Positions 12,420 through 24,590 of a stretch of 64,000 bases of DNA are shown here, one piece after another. The notes beneath the pieces were generated by a model that was not told the DNA's origin, searched no databases, and saw nothing but the letters and a program-made list of their open reading frames with translations. Location: the NCBI GenBank assembly GCA_036971475.1, contig JBAIZL010000002.1, forward strand, positions 15,601,967-15,665,966. Direction: 5' to 3'. Every line of letters begins with the position of its first letter. Within the stretch, counting starts at the first letter, position 1. The translations under genes were made by a program, and so were the position numbers. This DNA comes from Prosapia bicincta (Eukaryota > Arthropoda > Insecta > Hemiptera > Cercopidae).

Positions 12420-13085
12420 GAAACATACTAGAAAGGAAGGAACTGTAACAACTGCTGCTTAGAGTCTCCTCTATCGAGTAGAAAATGACTATTAGGATTA
12501 CATGTAGAAAGTGAAGTAAGTTATCCATTAGAAAATCTAGTAGTTCTCCAGGTTTCCAGTAGAAAGTGTACATTTAGAACTGCAGTAGAACGGCCATTAG
12601 GTTCTCCAGTAGAAATAAAAGTAAGTCCGTAAGTAATTAGTAAAAAAGTATAGAACTGTCCCCAGCAGAAAATCTAGAATCTCCTTCAGTATAATGTCCA
12701 ATTATACTGAACTTATACTTAATTGTACTTGTCCAATTATACTTATAATATCCAATAATTTTTCGAGTAGAAAATCTATTTTTGTACTCCAGTAAAAAAT
12801 CGAATGTATTCCTAAGTAGACTCAGTAGATTTTCCAGTTTAAAATCCATTTGTTTCTTCAGTAAAATCTGCAGTAGATTCTCCTGTAGAAACTACTGTTA
12901 TGTTCTCCACCCTAAGGATTCTATAGTAGTTCCTACATTAGAAACTCCAGTAAACGTCCGCTGGGAGTTATGTTGTCCTAAAATAGAAGGTCCATTAAAA
13001 TAAATAATAGATATTGCAGTTGGATCTGAGCCTAAAAGATTCTGTAATACTTCCCACAATACAAAGTCCAGTAAATGTTTACGGG
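12420..13085. repeat. Degenerate AGTAGAAA/CTCCAGTA-type repeat
   Basis: The words CCAGTAGAAA, CAGTAGAA, AGTAGATT and AGTAAAAT recur about every 20-40 bp, often preceded by TTCTC or CTC. The unit is short and eroded and no single period is preserved. Frames on both strands here are by-products of the repeat. Confidence 0.6.
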
Positions 13086-13374
13086 TGGTTAAGCATGTTT
13101 CCTTTAAGTAATGAACGATAGGGACGATTTAATGTTTAGAAACTGATTATTTAGTCTACAGTGCAAAGCTCTTGCCACATTTAAGTATCGTCAATAAGAA
13201 AATTAGGAACTGAATGAAAGGAACGATACAGGACTGGCTGTAATCAAGAAATTATCATTAAAGAAAAATTGCCACGTCGTTTATTTCTCCGTGTCGTTAC
13301 CTAGTACGTGTCGTTACCTAGAAGGTAACTTTTTCAAATGACATATGTTCAAAAGGCTAGAAGAAGGTATTATG

Positions 13375-13390
13375 CGCGCGCGCACACACA

Positions 13391-13474
<84 letters not shown>
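13375..13474. repeat. (CA)n-(TA)n compound microsatellite
   Basis: CGCGCG, then about 50 bp of CA with few interruptions, then about 46 bp of TA. Confidence 0.95.
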
Positions 13475-13478
<4 letters not shown>

Positions 13479-15587
13479 CAAACAAGTATTTCTAATAATT
13501 CTACGCTTATATTCAGAGTATCTTTTGAATGCTAGGAGGGTGTAAATTTTCATCAACCACATTTGACACTTTTCCTTATTTCCAATCACCGTATATATTC
13601 CCAACCCCAAGGCGTCTAAACCGACAAAGGTAAAACTTAGGAATAACTGGAATTTGATCTTCACATTTATCGATATTCAAATATTTAAGATCGTTATCGT
13701 CTATTTCAAACTCATTTTCACTCCAAGAAATACCTAAAATCCAAAAATAACTTATTTTGTATAAAATAACAACAAATTAATAATACGTAATTTGAATATT
13801 AATTTCCAAACTCCATTCATATCATGAGTAAACAATATTACATTCAAACTCCAATATACCGGTAAACTAATGACGCGAAAATTAATTGCTTTGGAAGATT
13901 TCCCACACGTTCTACAGTGATTTCAATGCGTTAAACACGAAAGCATTTAGAGGACGGATAAAAAATTACATTTGATACGAATATTTCATCTCCATTTACG
14001 CGCAGCTTTTAACAAAAGTGACTTCAACGTTCCGCGTCGAGGGGGAATTATTTTTAAAATTAATGGATACTAGAAAGGAAATTTGTGCAGCTTCGCACGA
14101 TAGGCTACAAGCCGAATGTACGTTTTCGTTGGACTTTAGCAATTTATAACGGTTGGATTATCCTAAAGGATGTTTGAAAACCACTGGAGGGGAAAGATTG
14201 ACCTGAGTGTACTTATAAAGCTTGTAGTCGGAAATTAGGGTTCTTCCTCGAAATTTATTTATCTGGTTTTTATTTACTATAATACCTCACAGCGTTGCCA
14301 AATATAATTACTAGTTTTTGGGTGTAGGATTTACCTCTCCGAATACAGTTTTTCAACCAAGACAAAGAATGTCCCCAAAGAAACAAGTAAATACTTCCCT
14401 TCTAATTAAGCTGATTATGTATGCGGGGTTTTGGAAAGGTCTCTCAATTCGTTGCTTGATTACTAGTTGAGAAGAAATAAATATACAAACAAAACAGAGG
14501 CTGTGGATCTCTGCAGTAACTCTACCCACACAAACACCTTCGGGTGTGGAAAAGTTTTTTAGAAGGATCTAAGCTCTGAAGTCTGCACAGAAGCCTTTGA
14601 GGCACCCCGTAATACTGATGACCTGAGATATTTGACAGCAAAATATATTATGACAATATCCAGGCTTCATATATCAGTAGACGAAGGAAAACGTGATTGA
14701 CAAATATTTGAGTCTCTTTATTCGTTGGAGAATACAGATATTAAACAGTTTAACCATTTTAGAGTTAATAATGGTTCGATAATACGAGTTAAACGGAAGT
14801 AACAAACATTTGAAGATCATGAATGGTTAAAAAATAGACAACCAAATAAACTATAAAATGTTTGAGGGTGTATTATGACTAAAGAATAGGAAACACAAAA
14901 AATTAACAAACATTTAATTCTTGTTATTTGCCCAAAAGCACAAAGCAAACACAAGGAACAAATAGTTACGTCGTGAAATGACATAAGACAACGAGAAACA
15001 GCGCTAATAATAAAAACACACGTTAACGTTCTAATGATTTAAATTATTGGTAGTCTTGTAACAAAATACGTTCGAAATAAACACGTAAATTCGCATTACA
15101 TCTATACTCAACGTAGATCCATGCATGGAATAATTAACTTAGACAAATTAATTTAGCTGTAATTGCTTCTAGAGTTGTGAAATTGAAACGGCTTGTTTTG
15201 CTTTGGTGACAGCTGAATACAGTAGTAAATTCGTTTACGCAAAGCCGCCTCACTCTAAAGCTACACGAAGCGGATAATTCTAAAGTGTGTAGTTATAGCA
15301 TTCCCATGAACAGACTCATATACCAGTGTGAGACTTGGATCCCTAACATGTGTGGGAGAAGGATCTACGATTCCGTCATGTGTTTCTGATGCTTTAAAAA
15401 GCGTTTAACTGAAATTGTTTCGTGTAAGGATACTGTTGCCTGGGCAGGAGGTAACCCTTTACCATTTCTAATTCATCTATCAGTCAGTCTTGTCGTTGAA
15501 TCTTGCAGGTATTTATTACAGTTGCTTATTAGTTCCTTTGATTTTAGATTTTCTTTTTATATTTTAGGTTCTGTTTTTTCTGTGTAC
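13475..15587. other. Unrecognised sequence
   Basis: No gene recognised on either strand. One small hairpin with a UUCG-type loop (ACACC-TTCG-GGTGT) lies near 14535. Confidence 0.45.
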
Positions 15588-15815
15588 AGACACACAGACA
15601 CACACACACACACACACACACAACTCACACACACACACACTCTCTCCCTCTCTATCTCACTCACACGCACACACGCAAATCCACATACGTACTCACACAC
15701 AAACACACACAAACACACACACACACACTCACACACACACATACACAAAAACACAAAAACACAAACAAACCCATGTACACACACAACACACACACTTACA
15801 TACTAAATCACACTC

Positions 15816-15866
<51 letters not shown>
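15588..15866. repeat. CA-rich low-complexity tract then (TA)n
   Basis: About 215 bp of interrupted CA/CACT/CAAA repeat followed by about 45 bp of TA. The 94- and 78-codon frames across it are repeat artefacts. Confidence 0.95.
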
Positions 15867-15868
<2 letters not shown>

Positions 15869-15875
15869 TTCTATA

Positions 15876-16045
15876 AAAAGAATATTTATGGAACTATATG
15901 CTGGAAGCTTTTCATCCATATAACGAAATGATATTCCAATGAGCTTCGTACACTGTCAGCAGCTAAACCACGGAAGCTCTTAAGAATATGAATATGTTGT
16001 ATCGATGGATAGCTTCTAGCATATAGTTTCATAAATATTCCTAAC
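15876..16045. repeat. Inverted-repeat element beside (TA)n
   Basis: The arm at about 15879-15919 (AGAATATTTATGGAACTATA, TGCTGGAAGCTTTTCATCCA) is complementary to about 16003-16043 with a handful of mismatches, around an ~85-bp centre. It sits directly after a (TA)n tract and just before the LINE fragment. It resembles a MITE or a PLE-type palindrome. I see no target duplication. Confidence 0.7.
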
Positions 16046-16106
16046 AATTAAATGTATATACATATTAATAAAGTGATACTTATTTATTAAGGAAAAAGGC
16101 ATCTAT

Positions 16107-16826
16107 ATGACACATATATCTTATACTCCAAAACTTGTAAAACAGATCACTCGCCTTCAGCACGCTGACAATAAAATGAGAGGCCTTCAACAAAAAACAA
16201 GAGTTTTAAACGGTCCTACACAGGACTTGGATGCGAGCCTCCGCATTCTGTATTGGAATGCTGGAGGCCTCAACAGCAGTAAATTTGTAGAATTCAAACG
16301 AAACGTCATTAATTTCGACGTAGATATATATTTTATAGCCGAAGCCGGAGCGGCAACGGACAATATCCAATACTACAACACAGCTAACTACATGACTTAC
16401 ACGCTGAATCGATCTCGACAAATAGCATCAGGAATTATTGCCGGAATAAAAAGTGACCTGCGTGCCAAGTTTAAGACACTCCATGAGATGCGGGAGGGGG
16501 ACAAGGCCGAAATTGTTCTCGTCGAAGTCTGGAAGTGTAAAAAATGTTTCAGCATTGTAAGCCTTTACGACCCATCGGGAAATGTAATGTCAACTTTATA
16601 CATGGAAGCCACGCTTCAACCAAACAGCATTATAGTTGGAGACTTCAACAGCCCGTCCACAAGATGGGGTTACTCCGCGACGACCCGAGTCGGTGAAAGG
16701 GTAGAAGATATGGTTGACGACAATTTATTGGAAGTGGTTGAAACACCCCCAACATTCCTGTCGTACTCTGGCAGTACTACTAGACCGGACCTGGTGATTC
16801 TGGATCCGCAACTGTCTCAAAAAATG
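16107..16826 (+). pseudogene. LINE (non-LTR retrotransposon) apurinic-type endonuclease domain
   Basis: About 240 codons are open. The endonuclease/exonuclease/phosphatase fold is recognised from LRILYWNAGGLNSSKFVEFK near the start (first catalytic strand, WNxxGL), VDIYFIAEA (usually the E/ET motif), IIVGDFNSPSTRWGY (GDFN catalytic loop) and TRPDLVI near the end (equivalent of the terminal SDH-type strand). In LINEs this domain nicks the target before target-primed reverse transcription. The frame runs into a second copy of its own early sequence at about 16827, which ends it in a stop. The missing stretch before the reverse transcriptase suggests deletion. The clade (Jockey/I/R1-like) cannot be settled by eye. 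No ORF1 is visible upstream. Confidence 0.8.
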
Positions 16827-17025
16827 GAGTTTTAAACGGTCCTACACAGGACCTGGACGCGTGCCTCCGCATTCTGTATCGGAATGCTGGAGGCCTCAAC
16901 AGCAGTAAATTTGTAGAATTCAAACGAAACGTCATTAATTTTGACGTAGATATATATTTTATAGCCGAACCCGGAGCGGCAACGGACAATATCCAATGCT
17001 ACAACATAGCTAACTTCATAACTTC
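16827..17025 (+). repeat. Direct duplication of LINE endonuclease 5' segment
   Basis: From GAGTTTTAAACGGTCCTACA this stretch repeats 16202-16400 at a spacing of 626 bp with about a dozen differences (for example GACTTGGATGCGAG versus GACCTGGACGCGTG). It has no frame continuity with what follows. It may have arisen by template switching during retrotransposition or by recombination between two copies. Confidence 0.85.
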
Positions 17026-17079
17026 AAAAAGAAATAAAACAGTCTAAAAGAGAATTCTTCCTAGGCACCCTTGACTTTC

Positions 17080-18110
17080 GGAGGGATGGGGCAAAAGCAC
17101 ACAAATTTATATCGCGACTCAATAGTGACTCGCCGCCTGCAGAGCAAGAGCCCTTCATGAAAGGAACAAGATGCTACACTGAACCACGAGATATCGCTAA
17201 CCTACTGTGTAAGTACTATGCGAACATTAGTCGTGTAAACCAGCCTAAAAGTGCATACAAAAAGCTGTTAAAGCAGCCCAAAAGCTCATGCCCAACTAGA
17301 GAAGACAGCAGAATATGCTCAGATGATTTCACGTTGGTCGAGTTGGAACAAGCACTCCAGGCAACAAAAACAGGGAAACCTCCAGGTGTGGATCGCTTTT
17401 TCTCGGAATACCTTATTAACTTGGGCCAAAGGGCAAAATTGCTCTTCTTGGAGATAGTGAACCTATCTTGGGCTAGCCATGTACCTCATCAATGGTGAAA
17501 AGGTGGAATAGTGCCAATCCATAAGAAGGGCAAACCTATCAGCGAATCAGGAAGCTACAGACCAGTTGCTCTAACGAGTGCATGCAGTAAAGTAATGGAA
17601 AGAATGGTTGCTCGCCGACTGAGCCAATTCTTTGATTTACACAACACCATAGACGATGACCAGGCAGGATCAAGTAGTATACTTCTCACAGTGTGTCAGA
17701 GACGGCTTCCAAAGGAAAATGTCCACCCTGTCTGTACTAATAGACCTAAAAAATGCCTACCACACCGTTTGGAGAGAAATGCTCATACAAAAGCTAGCCC
17801 AAAGTGGAGTTAAGGACTATTTATATAAGTGGATCAAATCCTTTCTGTTGCAACGACTTATTAGAGTAAGATATACAGGAGGAATGTCCAAATATCGTAT
17901 TCAAAGACAGGGATTGGCACAAGGAGCGGTAATCAGTTGTATACTCTTTAATTTGGTAACCAATGACGTACTCACGACAGTTCGAGCAGTGCCTGGAGTC
18001 CAAGGCCTACTCTTTGCAAATGATCTAATATTCTGAGCTAGTGGTAGCAGCATCAAATCGTGTAAACCCTGTCCCAGGACTCTATTTCCAATTGTTTAGG
18101 AGAAAATGTA
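17080..18110 (+). pseudogene. LINE reverse transcriptase, inactivated
   Basis: Readable blocks in order: FTLVELEQALQATKTGKPPG (start of RT domain), GIVPIHKKGKPISESGSYRP and VALTSACSKVMERMVARRL (RT motifs 1-2), DDDQAG, then VLIDLKNAYHTVWREML (motif A; D of LIDL retained), GLAQGAVISCILFNLVTNDV (motif B), and FANDLIF (motif C, normally F/YADD). The second catalytic aspartate position is N, so catalysis should be lost. A TGA at 17499 interrupts the frame before KGGIVPIHK. Around 17665 a deletion removes the usual FRxGRST block and shifts frame. Another TGA at 18034 stands where W is usual (FANDLIF-stop-ASGSSI). No RNase H or tail is identified. Confidence 0.85.
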
Positions 18111-18953
18111 CTATGTACCAAGGCAAAAATACTAGAAGAGCCGAAAACACCCTCCTTCGGCTAAACTCTTCCACTTCTCTTGCCCAACACAAGTCTAAAG
18201 TAAGGTTAAAGGAGAGCCTTGTCCGTACAAAATGTATTGTTTGATAGGTTTCCTAATCGATTCTTGGATGTAAGACAGAGGAAATATATCCAACACTAAA
18301 ACAATGCTAATGGGGACAATGCAAGGGAGTTATTGCAGTATCACGAGGCCGAAAAAAAGATGATTCAAAAAATATGCTCCTGCTCTAATACCTATGTATC
18401 CCAAATTCATATTTAAATCCTCTTAACTGTATCCCCTATGAAAATGTAGGAGTAAAATAGTATCGACCCTACTTCTTTGTTTGAACATTTTCATCCTAAT
18501 ATACTTTACACGTCTACTTTCTCGATATAGTGTGGACGGGTTCACTAATCGATATAATACGGGCACTTCGATACAGGAGAGACGAAAATATATCCTCGCA
18601 TTCAATGGAGTTCGACATAAATGTATCGATATCCAAACAAGAACACACACAAACTAAAAATATATCTTACAAAAAATTAATAAAATATTCCATCGGAACA
18701 AACTTTAGTAAGACATTATCTTCAGAAAACATAAAGTATGAAGCCAAAAACCGAAACAATTTCAATTTCTAAAAAAAGGTTTTTTCTATAAATAGATACA
18801 TCGCAAACAATTTTATTCAAAAGCAATATTTTTTTTAAAAATCAAAATGTTTATTACAAACTATAAATTTTTGCAAAGTCGTAGAATTTTCCTAATTTTA
18901 AAATTTAGTCCGTCTAAAAATAGTTTTAGTACATTTTAAACTTAAAACAATCC
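18111..18953. other. Unrecognised sequence downstream of the LINE
   Basis: No recognised gene. It may include a decayed LINE 3' region, but no poly-A tail or tail repeat marks an end. Confidence 0.35.
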
Positions 18954-19346
18954 AATACACTAATAACCCGATAACAATCGTACAGAACATCGAATACACT
19001 AATAACCCGATAACAATCGTACAGAACAACGAATACACTAATAACCCGATAACTATCGTACAGAACATCGAATACACTAATAACCCGATAACAATCGTAC
19101 AGAACATCGAATACACTAATAACCCGATAACAATCGTACAGAACATCGAATACACTAATAACCCGATAACTATCGTACAGAACATCGAATACACTAATAA
19201 CCCGATAACAATCGTACAGAACATCGAATACACTAATAACCCGATAACAATCGTACAGAACATCGAATAAACTAATAACCCGATAACAATCGTACAGAAC
19301 ATCGAATACACTAATAACCCGATAACAATCGTACAGAACATCGAAT
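18954..19346. repeat. 39-bp minisatellite, 10 copies
   Basis: The unit contains ACACTAATAACCCGATAAC, then AATCGTACAGAACATCGAAT. Ten near-identical copies fill 393 bp. Variants are AACAATCG versus AACTATCG, and isolated changes. Because 39 is a multiple of 3, two minus-strand frames stay open (155 and 141 codons) with a 13-residue period (FCTIVIGLLVYSM). These are repeat artefacts. Confidence 0.95.
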
Positions 19347-19790
19347 CGCAAATAAGTTCACTCACAGCCGTCAGAAGTCATCACAAAAAAACTTTTCTCC
19401 GCAGTAATTTAGTTTTCATTTTCTTTCTCATACAACTTTCTCTCCCGAACTTTATAAAAGTTACAAACGATCTCAAATTAGTTAAAAGTCCGCCACAAAT
19501 CTGTGTTTTCAAAACTTTAGCGGAATCGATAGAAGCTCCTCCTCCCTTCTCATCTTCTGTCTGCGAGAAAGCAATCCTTAAAGTTGAAACACAAATTTCT
19601 TAGAAATAATTTCAACGACACTGTTCGAGAAAAGAGAAAATTAAATCCGTGTCGCATGTAAAGTACACTTTAATATAGAGGATAGGGTTTAGGAATAATG
19701 GCAGGTGTATCAGTCCCTATATATATATATATACATACTTATTTATTTATATAATTTTTTTAAATATTTATACATCATTATAAATTAATT
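19347..19790. other. Unrecognised sequence
   Basis: No feature supported apart from a short TA run at 19719-19732. Confidence 0.4.
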
Positions 19791-19995
19791 TAAATTAATT
19801 TAAATAATGTATAATAAAAATTCGGTATTATGTTGTTCTAAAGAGTATATATTAGGGGTACAATATATATTTATTTATATTTATATAATAATATATATTT
19901 ATTTAAACAATGTATAATAAAAAATTAAGTACTATATTGTTCTAAAAAGTATATTTTAGGGGTACAATATATATTTATTTATAATACTATAAAAA
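19785..19995. repeat. Two diverged direct repeats, about 104-bp period
   Basis: AATGTATAATAAAAA ... TTGTTCTAAAGAGTATAT ... GGGGTACAATATATATTTAT occurs at about 19805-19884 and again at about 19909-19987 with roughly ten differences. Confidence 0.8.
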
Positions 19996-20245
19996 TGAAA
20001 TATTAGACCTACTCTTATTTGGGGTCATAAAAATGTGTCTAACAGCATCCCTTAATATAGCAAGGAAATGAAGGATAGATAATTAAATATAAAAGTGTTT
20101 TTATTACTAATTGGCATGTGGACTTTGGAAGTGTTTGTTGCTCCGCCCTTTTAGTACATCGGTCCTGGAATTTTTAATACTCACTGACGACCTCTGCTAC
20201 ATCTCTACTTTAGGAAACAATTTATTTTGTATCGTTCAATATTTG

Positions 20246-20780
20246 TAATACGATGACGTATGTAAAACAAGCGAGGTACTACGATGACGTATGTAAAACA
20301 AGCGAGGTAATACGATGACGTATGTAAAACAAGCGAGGTAATACGATGACGTATGTAAAACAAGCGAGGTAATACGATGACGTATGTAAAACAAGCGAGG
20401 TAATACGATGACGTATGTAAAACAAGCGAGGTAATACGATGACGTATGTAAAACAAGCGAGGTAATACGATGACGTATGTAAAACAAGCGAGGTAATACG
20501 ATGACGTATGTAAAACAAGCGAAGTAATACGATGACGTATGTAAAACAAGCCAGGTAATACGATGACGTATGTAAAACAAGCGAGGTAATACGATGACGT
20601 ATGTAAAACAAGCGAGGTAATACGATGACGTATGTAAAACAAGCGAGGTAATACGATGACGTATGTAAAACAAGCGAGGTAATACGATGACGTATGTAAA
20701 ACAAGCGAGGTAATACGATGACGTATGTAAAACAAGCGAGGTAATACGATGACGTATGTAAAACAAGCGAGGTAATACGA
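20246..20780. repeat. 31-bp minisatellite, about 17 copies
   Basis: The unit TAATACGATGACGTATGTAA plus AACAAGCGAGG is repeated about 17.3 times. Only three or four point variants are visible (CTACG near 20279, GCGAAGT near 20520, GCCAGG near 20550). All three minus-strand frames are open across the whole array and encode the same cyclic 31-residue peptide (RLFYIRHRITSLVLHTSSYY plus LACFTYVIVLP), because 31 is not a multiple of 3. Each unit carries one TGACGTA word (CRE/ATF-like half-match). Confidence 0.95.
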
Positions 20781-21464
20781 TAATGGTGATCCCAAATAGG
20801 AATACAAAATATTGAAGATTCTGTCAGAAAAATGCTAAAGTAAAATACCATACTTATTTGAAAGTCAGTGTTTTTTCTAATAGAATTATTAATATTGTTA
20901 ACCCATAGCGGGTCTAATTACATGTGCGCCACGGACACTATTTCACGGACCTTACCTTCCACTGCTGCTTTTCCCTCCGACTCGCCTTTTCTCTTCATTC
21001 TTCACCTATCTTCCTTTTACCACACCTTGTCCGTAAGAGAGTAATGGTTTATCCCTTGACTACGAACCTTGGTTCAAAACCTGTATCTAAAGGAATGAAC
21101 CTCTCAGGAGAATCAACTCCTGAATTTTTTATGAAAACCAATTAGCCTCCCATAAGCCTCTTTAAGCTCCTTTCGGGGTAGTGGAATCTTTTGAGAGATA
21201 TTTGTGACTTTAAGACTATACGTGGATACATAGAGAACTTATTTAATTTTAAATGAAAACGCAGCTAATTGGAAACTATAAATTTTTTATTATCTGTTTG
21301 GATTTAGAATTACTTATTATTATTTGATTTATTTTAATTAACAAGATTTAGCTTTTTTAATTTTAGCCTACCTTACTTTTGATTTACCATGATTATCTTG
21401 TTTCATGGTATTAGTACAGAATGTCCCCTTTATTATGTTTACATTTTTATTATTATTTATATTA

Positions 21465-21465
<1 letters not shown>
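20781..21465. other. Unrecognised sequence
   Basis: A 73-codon frame at 20924-21145 has no domain. Nothing else is supported. Confidence 0.4.

Positions 21466-21538
<73 letters not shown>
21466..21538. repeat. (CA)n-(TA)n microsatellite
   Basis: About 16 bp of CA followed by about 56 bp of TA. Confidence 0.95.
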
Positions 21539-21540
<2 letters not shown>

Positions 21541-23934
21541 ACACATACTATATCCTTTTCTAATATTATTATCAAAATCCAAAATTGCTTTATATGTCTA
21601 CTATCATCTATTTAAATTCAATTATTATAATTAATTTGCACATAATTTTGAGTATTCAAGTTAAATTTTACGTATTTTAGAGTCTTGTTTACTTTCAAAC
21701 ATTTTAAGGTCAATTTCTAGTTACTTTAGGCTATGGCTTTTAACAAACAATCCTTTTAATTCACTAATAGACTCTGGTTAACATCTACCTATTTATAGGT
21801 TAACCTAATTAGTTATAACATGCTAGGCATTTACTAAAACCTTCCTGCTGATACTTATATACTTAGACAAAGGATTTCATACATTTTTCAAGAATAAAGC
21901 CATATCAGAGAAAACTATTTAAACACAATACGTTTATTTCCACTTCAGGCAAACGGTTAAATAGAAATCAATTTAGAATATTTGTTAATTAATTTAGGTA
22001 ACCTAAGAGAGTTTTCAGTCCCTTAGGTTATTCAATTTTTTGTTAATTTTTATTTTAAGTTATTATATTTTGAAATAAAATTTTATCTAAAAGAAAATTA
22101 AATTGTTCTTATGGCCTTATACTGCAAAACGTTAGGTTCTTCTATGGTTGGATTGTCTTTGGGCCTGTTTACAACTACCATGGAATTTGGATGTAGGCTT
22201 CACTGCATGCATGGCGTCGGTGAATTTTGTTAAATTCGGCTTCTTTTTTCATTTTCTTGATCGAGATGTAGCTAGAAACATATATGAGCCTCCGCTCATA
22301 TATTTGTACACTCCTCGGGTCACATCGTAGCACTTTATACGGACTTCATACCACATTTTGAGTCGTTAATGGTTCTGCGTGTATCAACACGACCACACTC
22401 GACGGCCGTCCAAACTGATCTGACTAAGCGTCACCTTTTTGGCTTCCTCTTCCCCAATTTCTTCAAACTTCCGCCTTTACGATATCCATCTTATATTTTT
22501 AACCAATGAGAAAGCCAATGAGTGACTGACTTTATTTATTTCGTAATTTTGAATTTTAATTAGTTTCAATTTTTGTGAAAGACTTTTCTTTACTCCAATG
22601 TGTTATTTCAATTTTTTAACTTCCATTTAATAATTTGTTTGTCTTTATTTCTTTTAATTTAATTAACTTGCTGTTACAATTTAATTCTTGCTAACTCAAA
22701 CTTCGACTGTAGCGCTGTCGCTATCGTATAAACTATCTTATAAACAATCTCCCCACGCGGTTTTTTACCGAAACTAATATAACTTTATTTTTGAATAACC
22801 TAAGCTAGGTTAGTCTTTATTATACAGTATTTACCTGACCAGCTGACATAGTCTGAAAACCGCAATGAGTTGTATTTAGTATCGATATTATTTATTACCG
22901 TGACTATTTCCAATATATCAAAATGTTAACAATATTAAGTGAAACAAAATAAATTTATTTTTATAAACAGAGGTTTCACGGACATTTGCAGAAGGTAATT
23001 ATTTAACCAGCCCGGACCGAGTGATTGAAAGGGTCGAGGCAGCTCGTAGTTGGTTGTCTACATGCCAACCGCCAGTAGACAGAAGTAGATATAAGGAGAA
23101 AACATGGTGATTCCCTGGATACAGGAAAGGGAGAACTTTTGACGTGCCATGGACAGGTCCTTAAGTAGAACTGTTTTTGACCGAGGTGAAGAGAGGTACT
23201 CACTAGAACCGTTTGCAAGAGAAACGATAAGGAAAATAAACTAGAGATGGCAATGAATAGGAAGTGACGACTATCTAACATTACGAATGTATGAGATTAA
23301 GTGCGCAGAATCACACACCTGAAGCAAACTTACTCTCTATCGGGAGCATAATACATTGCCCAGCTATTACAGCTAGTGGCGGGCCCTGAATCTCGTTACG
23401 GGGGAAGGGCATCAACAACAGGGGGGTAGCATCGACTCGCTTAATATTTGCTCAAATCAGTTAGGTTACTTCAATGGATACATTGTTTTACTTTAGGGAG
23501 CAAACTCGAACACTGTGTATTTTTTACAGATATTCCTGAAGTCTTATTATTTTTAGATTTAAGTAGTTTTACCATTTTAATTTGTTAATTACCTAATGCC
23601 TCTAATACTCTAGGTACAAAAAAACTGAAAAATTTATTAGTAGCACTTCTTTATTGGTACAACTTGGTAGTTAAATTTATATAGTGGGCGCATGCGCACT
23701 ATACCTCTTCCAATGAATGCGCAATTTTTCTTTATATTCGCTGAGTTATTACTTATACACTCTAGTAATAACTAGGGTAAGGCAATGTGAATGGAATCAG
23801 ATAAAACTAAGGGAAGACGTAATGATCCCCAGGGACTGACAGTAGGGGGAAACTATAGTATCACTTGAATTTACCCTCTACCTAATGCTATACGAACACC
23901 TTCTAGATAACAAATAGTTTGCAAGAGGTTCAAG
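21539..23934. other. Unrecognised sequence
   Basis: No gene identified. A perfect 9-bp hairpin (ATATATGAG / CTCATATAT, 6-nt loop) lies near 22280-22303. The 92-codon minus frame at 23003-23281 starts with a hydrophobic stretch but has no recognisable family and no flanking splice or promoter evidence. Confidence 0.4.
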
Positions 23935-24590
23935 GAATACAAGGTAATTTAAATTAAGAAATAAATACCTTTATATTAAGAAAAACTCAAACAATAATCA
24001 GTTGAAAGAGTAAAAGATAATTTAAATGGATAAATAAATAGCTTTATAATAGGAAAAAATCATTAACAACCAGTTTTAAGAATAAACGGGTATTTAAATA
24101 TAGAAATACATACATTTACATTAGAAAAAAATCAATGAAAACCAGTTTAAAGAATAAAAGGTAAATTAAATTAAGAAATAAATACCTTTATATTACGAAA
24201 AAATCAAACAAAACTCAGATCAAACAATAAAAGGTAATTTAAATGAAGAAATAAATTATTTTATATTATTAAAAAATAAAACAAAAAACAGATCAAAGAA
24301 TAAATGTTAAATTAAATGAAGAAATATATACTCTCATATTAACAAAGAAATCAAACAAAAACCAGTTAAAAGAATAAAATGTAATATAAATGAATAAATA
24401 AATAAATAAATACTTTCATATTAACAAAATATCAAATAAAAACCAGTTAAAAGAATAAAAGGTAATTTAAATGAAGAAATAAATACCTTTAGATTAAATA
24501 AAATTATACAAAACCAGTTCAAAGAATAAAGGGTAATTTAAATGAAGAAATATATACTATTATATTAGGAGAAAATTAAATATTCATTTA
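23935..24590. repeat. Degenerate ~72-bp tandem array, about 9 copies
   Basis: AAATAAATACCTTTATATTA, then an A-rich stretch, AACCAGTT, AAAGAATAAAAGG and TAATTTAAATGAAG recur about every 71-72 bp (for example near 23963, 24034, 24106 and 24177). Identity between units is moderate, so the array is old. Confidence 0.85.

Noticed and set aside
15522..15806. 94-codon Thr/His-rich frame
   Set aside because: CA-rich low-complexity tract.
16780..16989. 69-codon minus frame in the LINE
   Set aside because: It is the antisense shadow of the duplicated endonuclease segment.
23003..23281. 92-codon minus frame with a hydrophobic N-terminus
   Set aside because: Could mimic a signal peptide, but there is no family match or supporting context.
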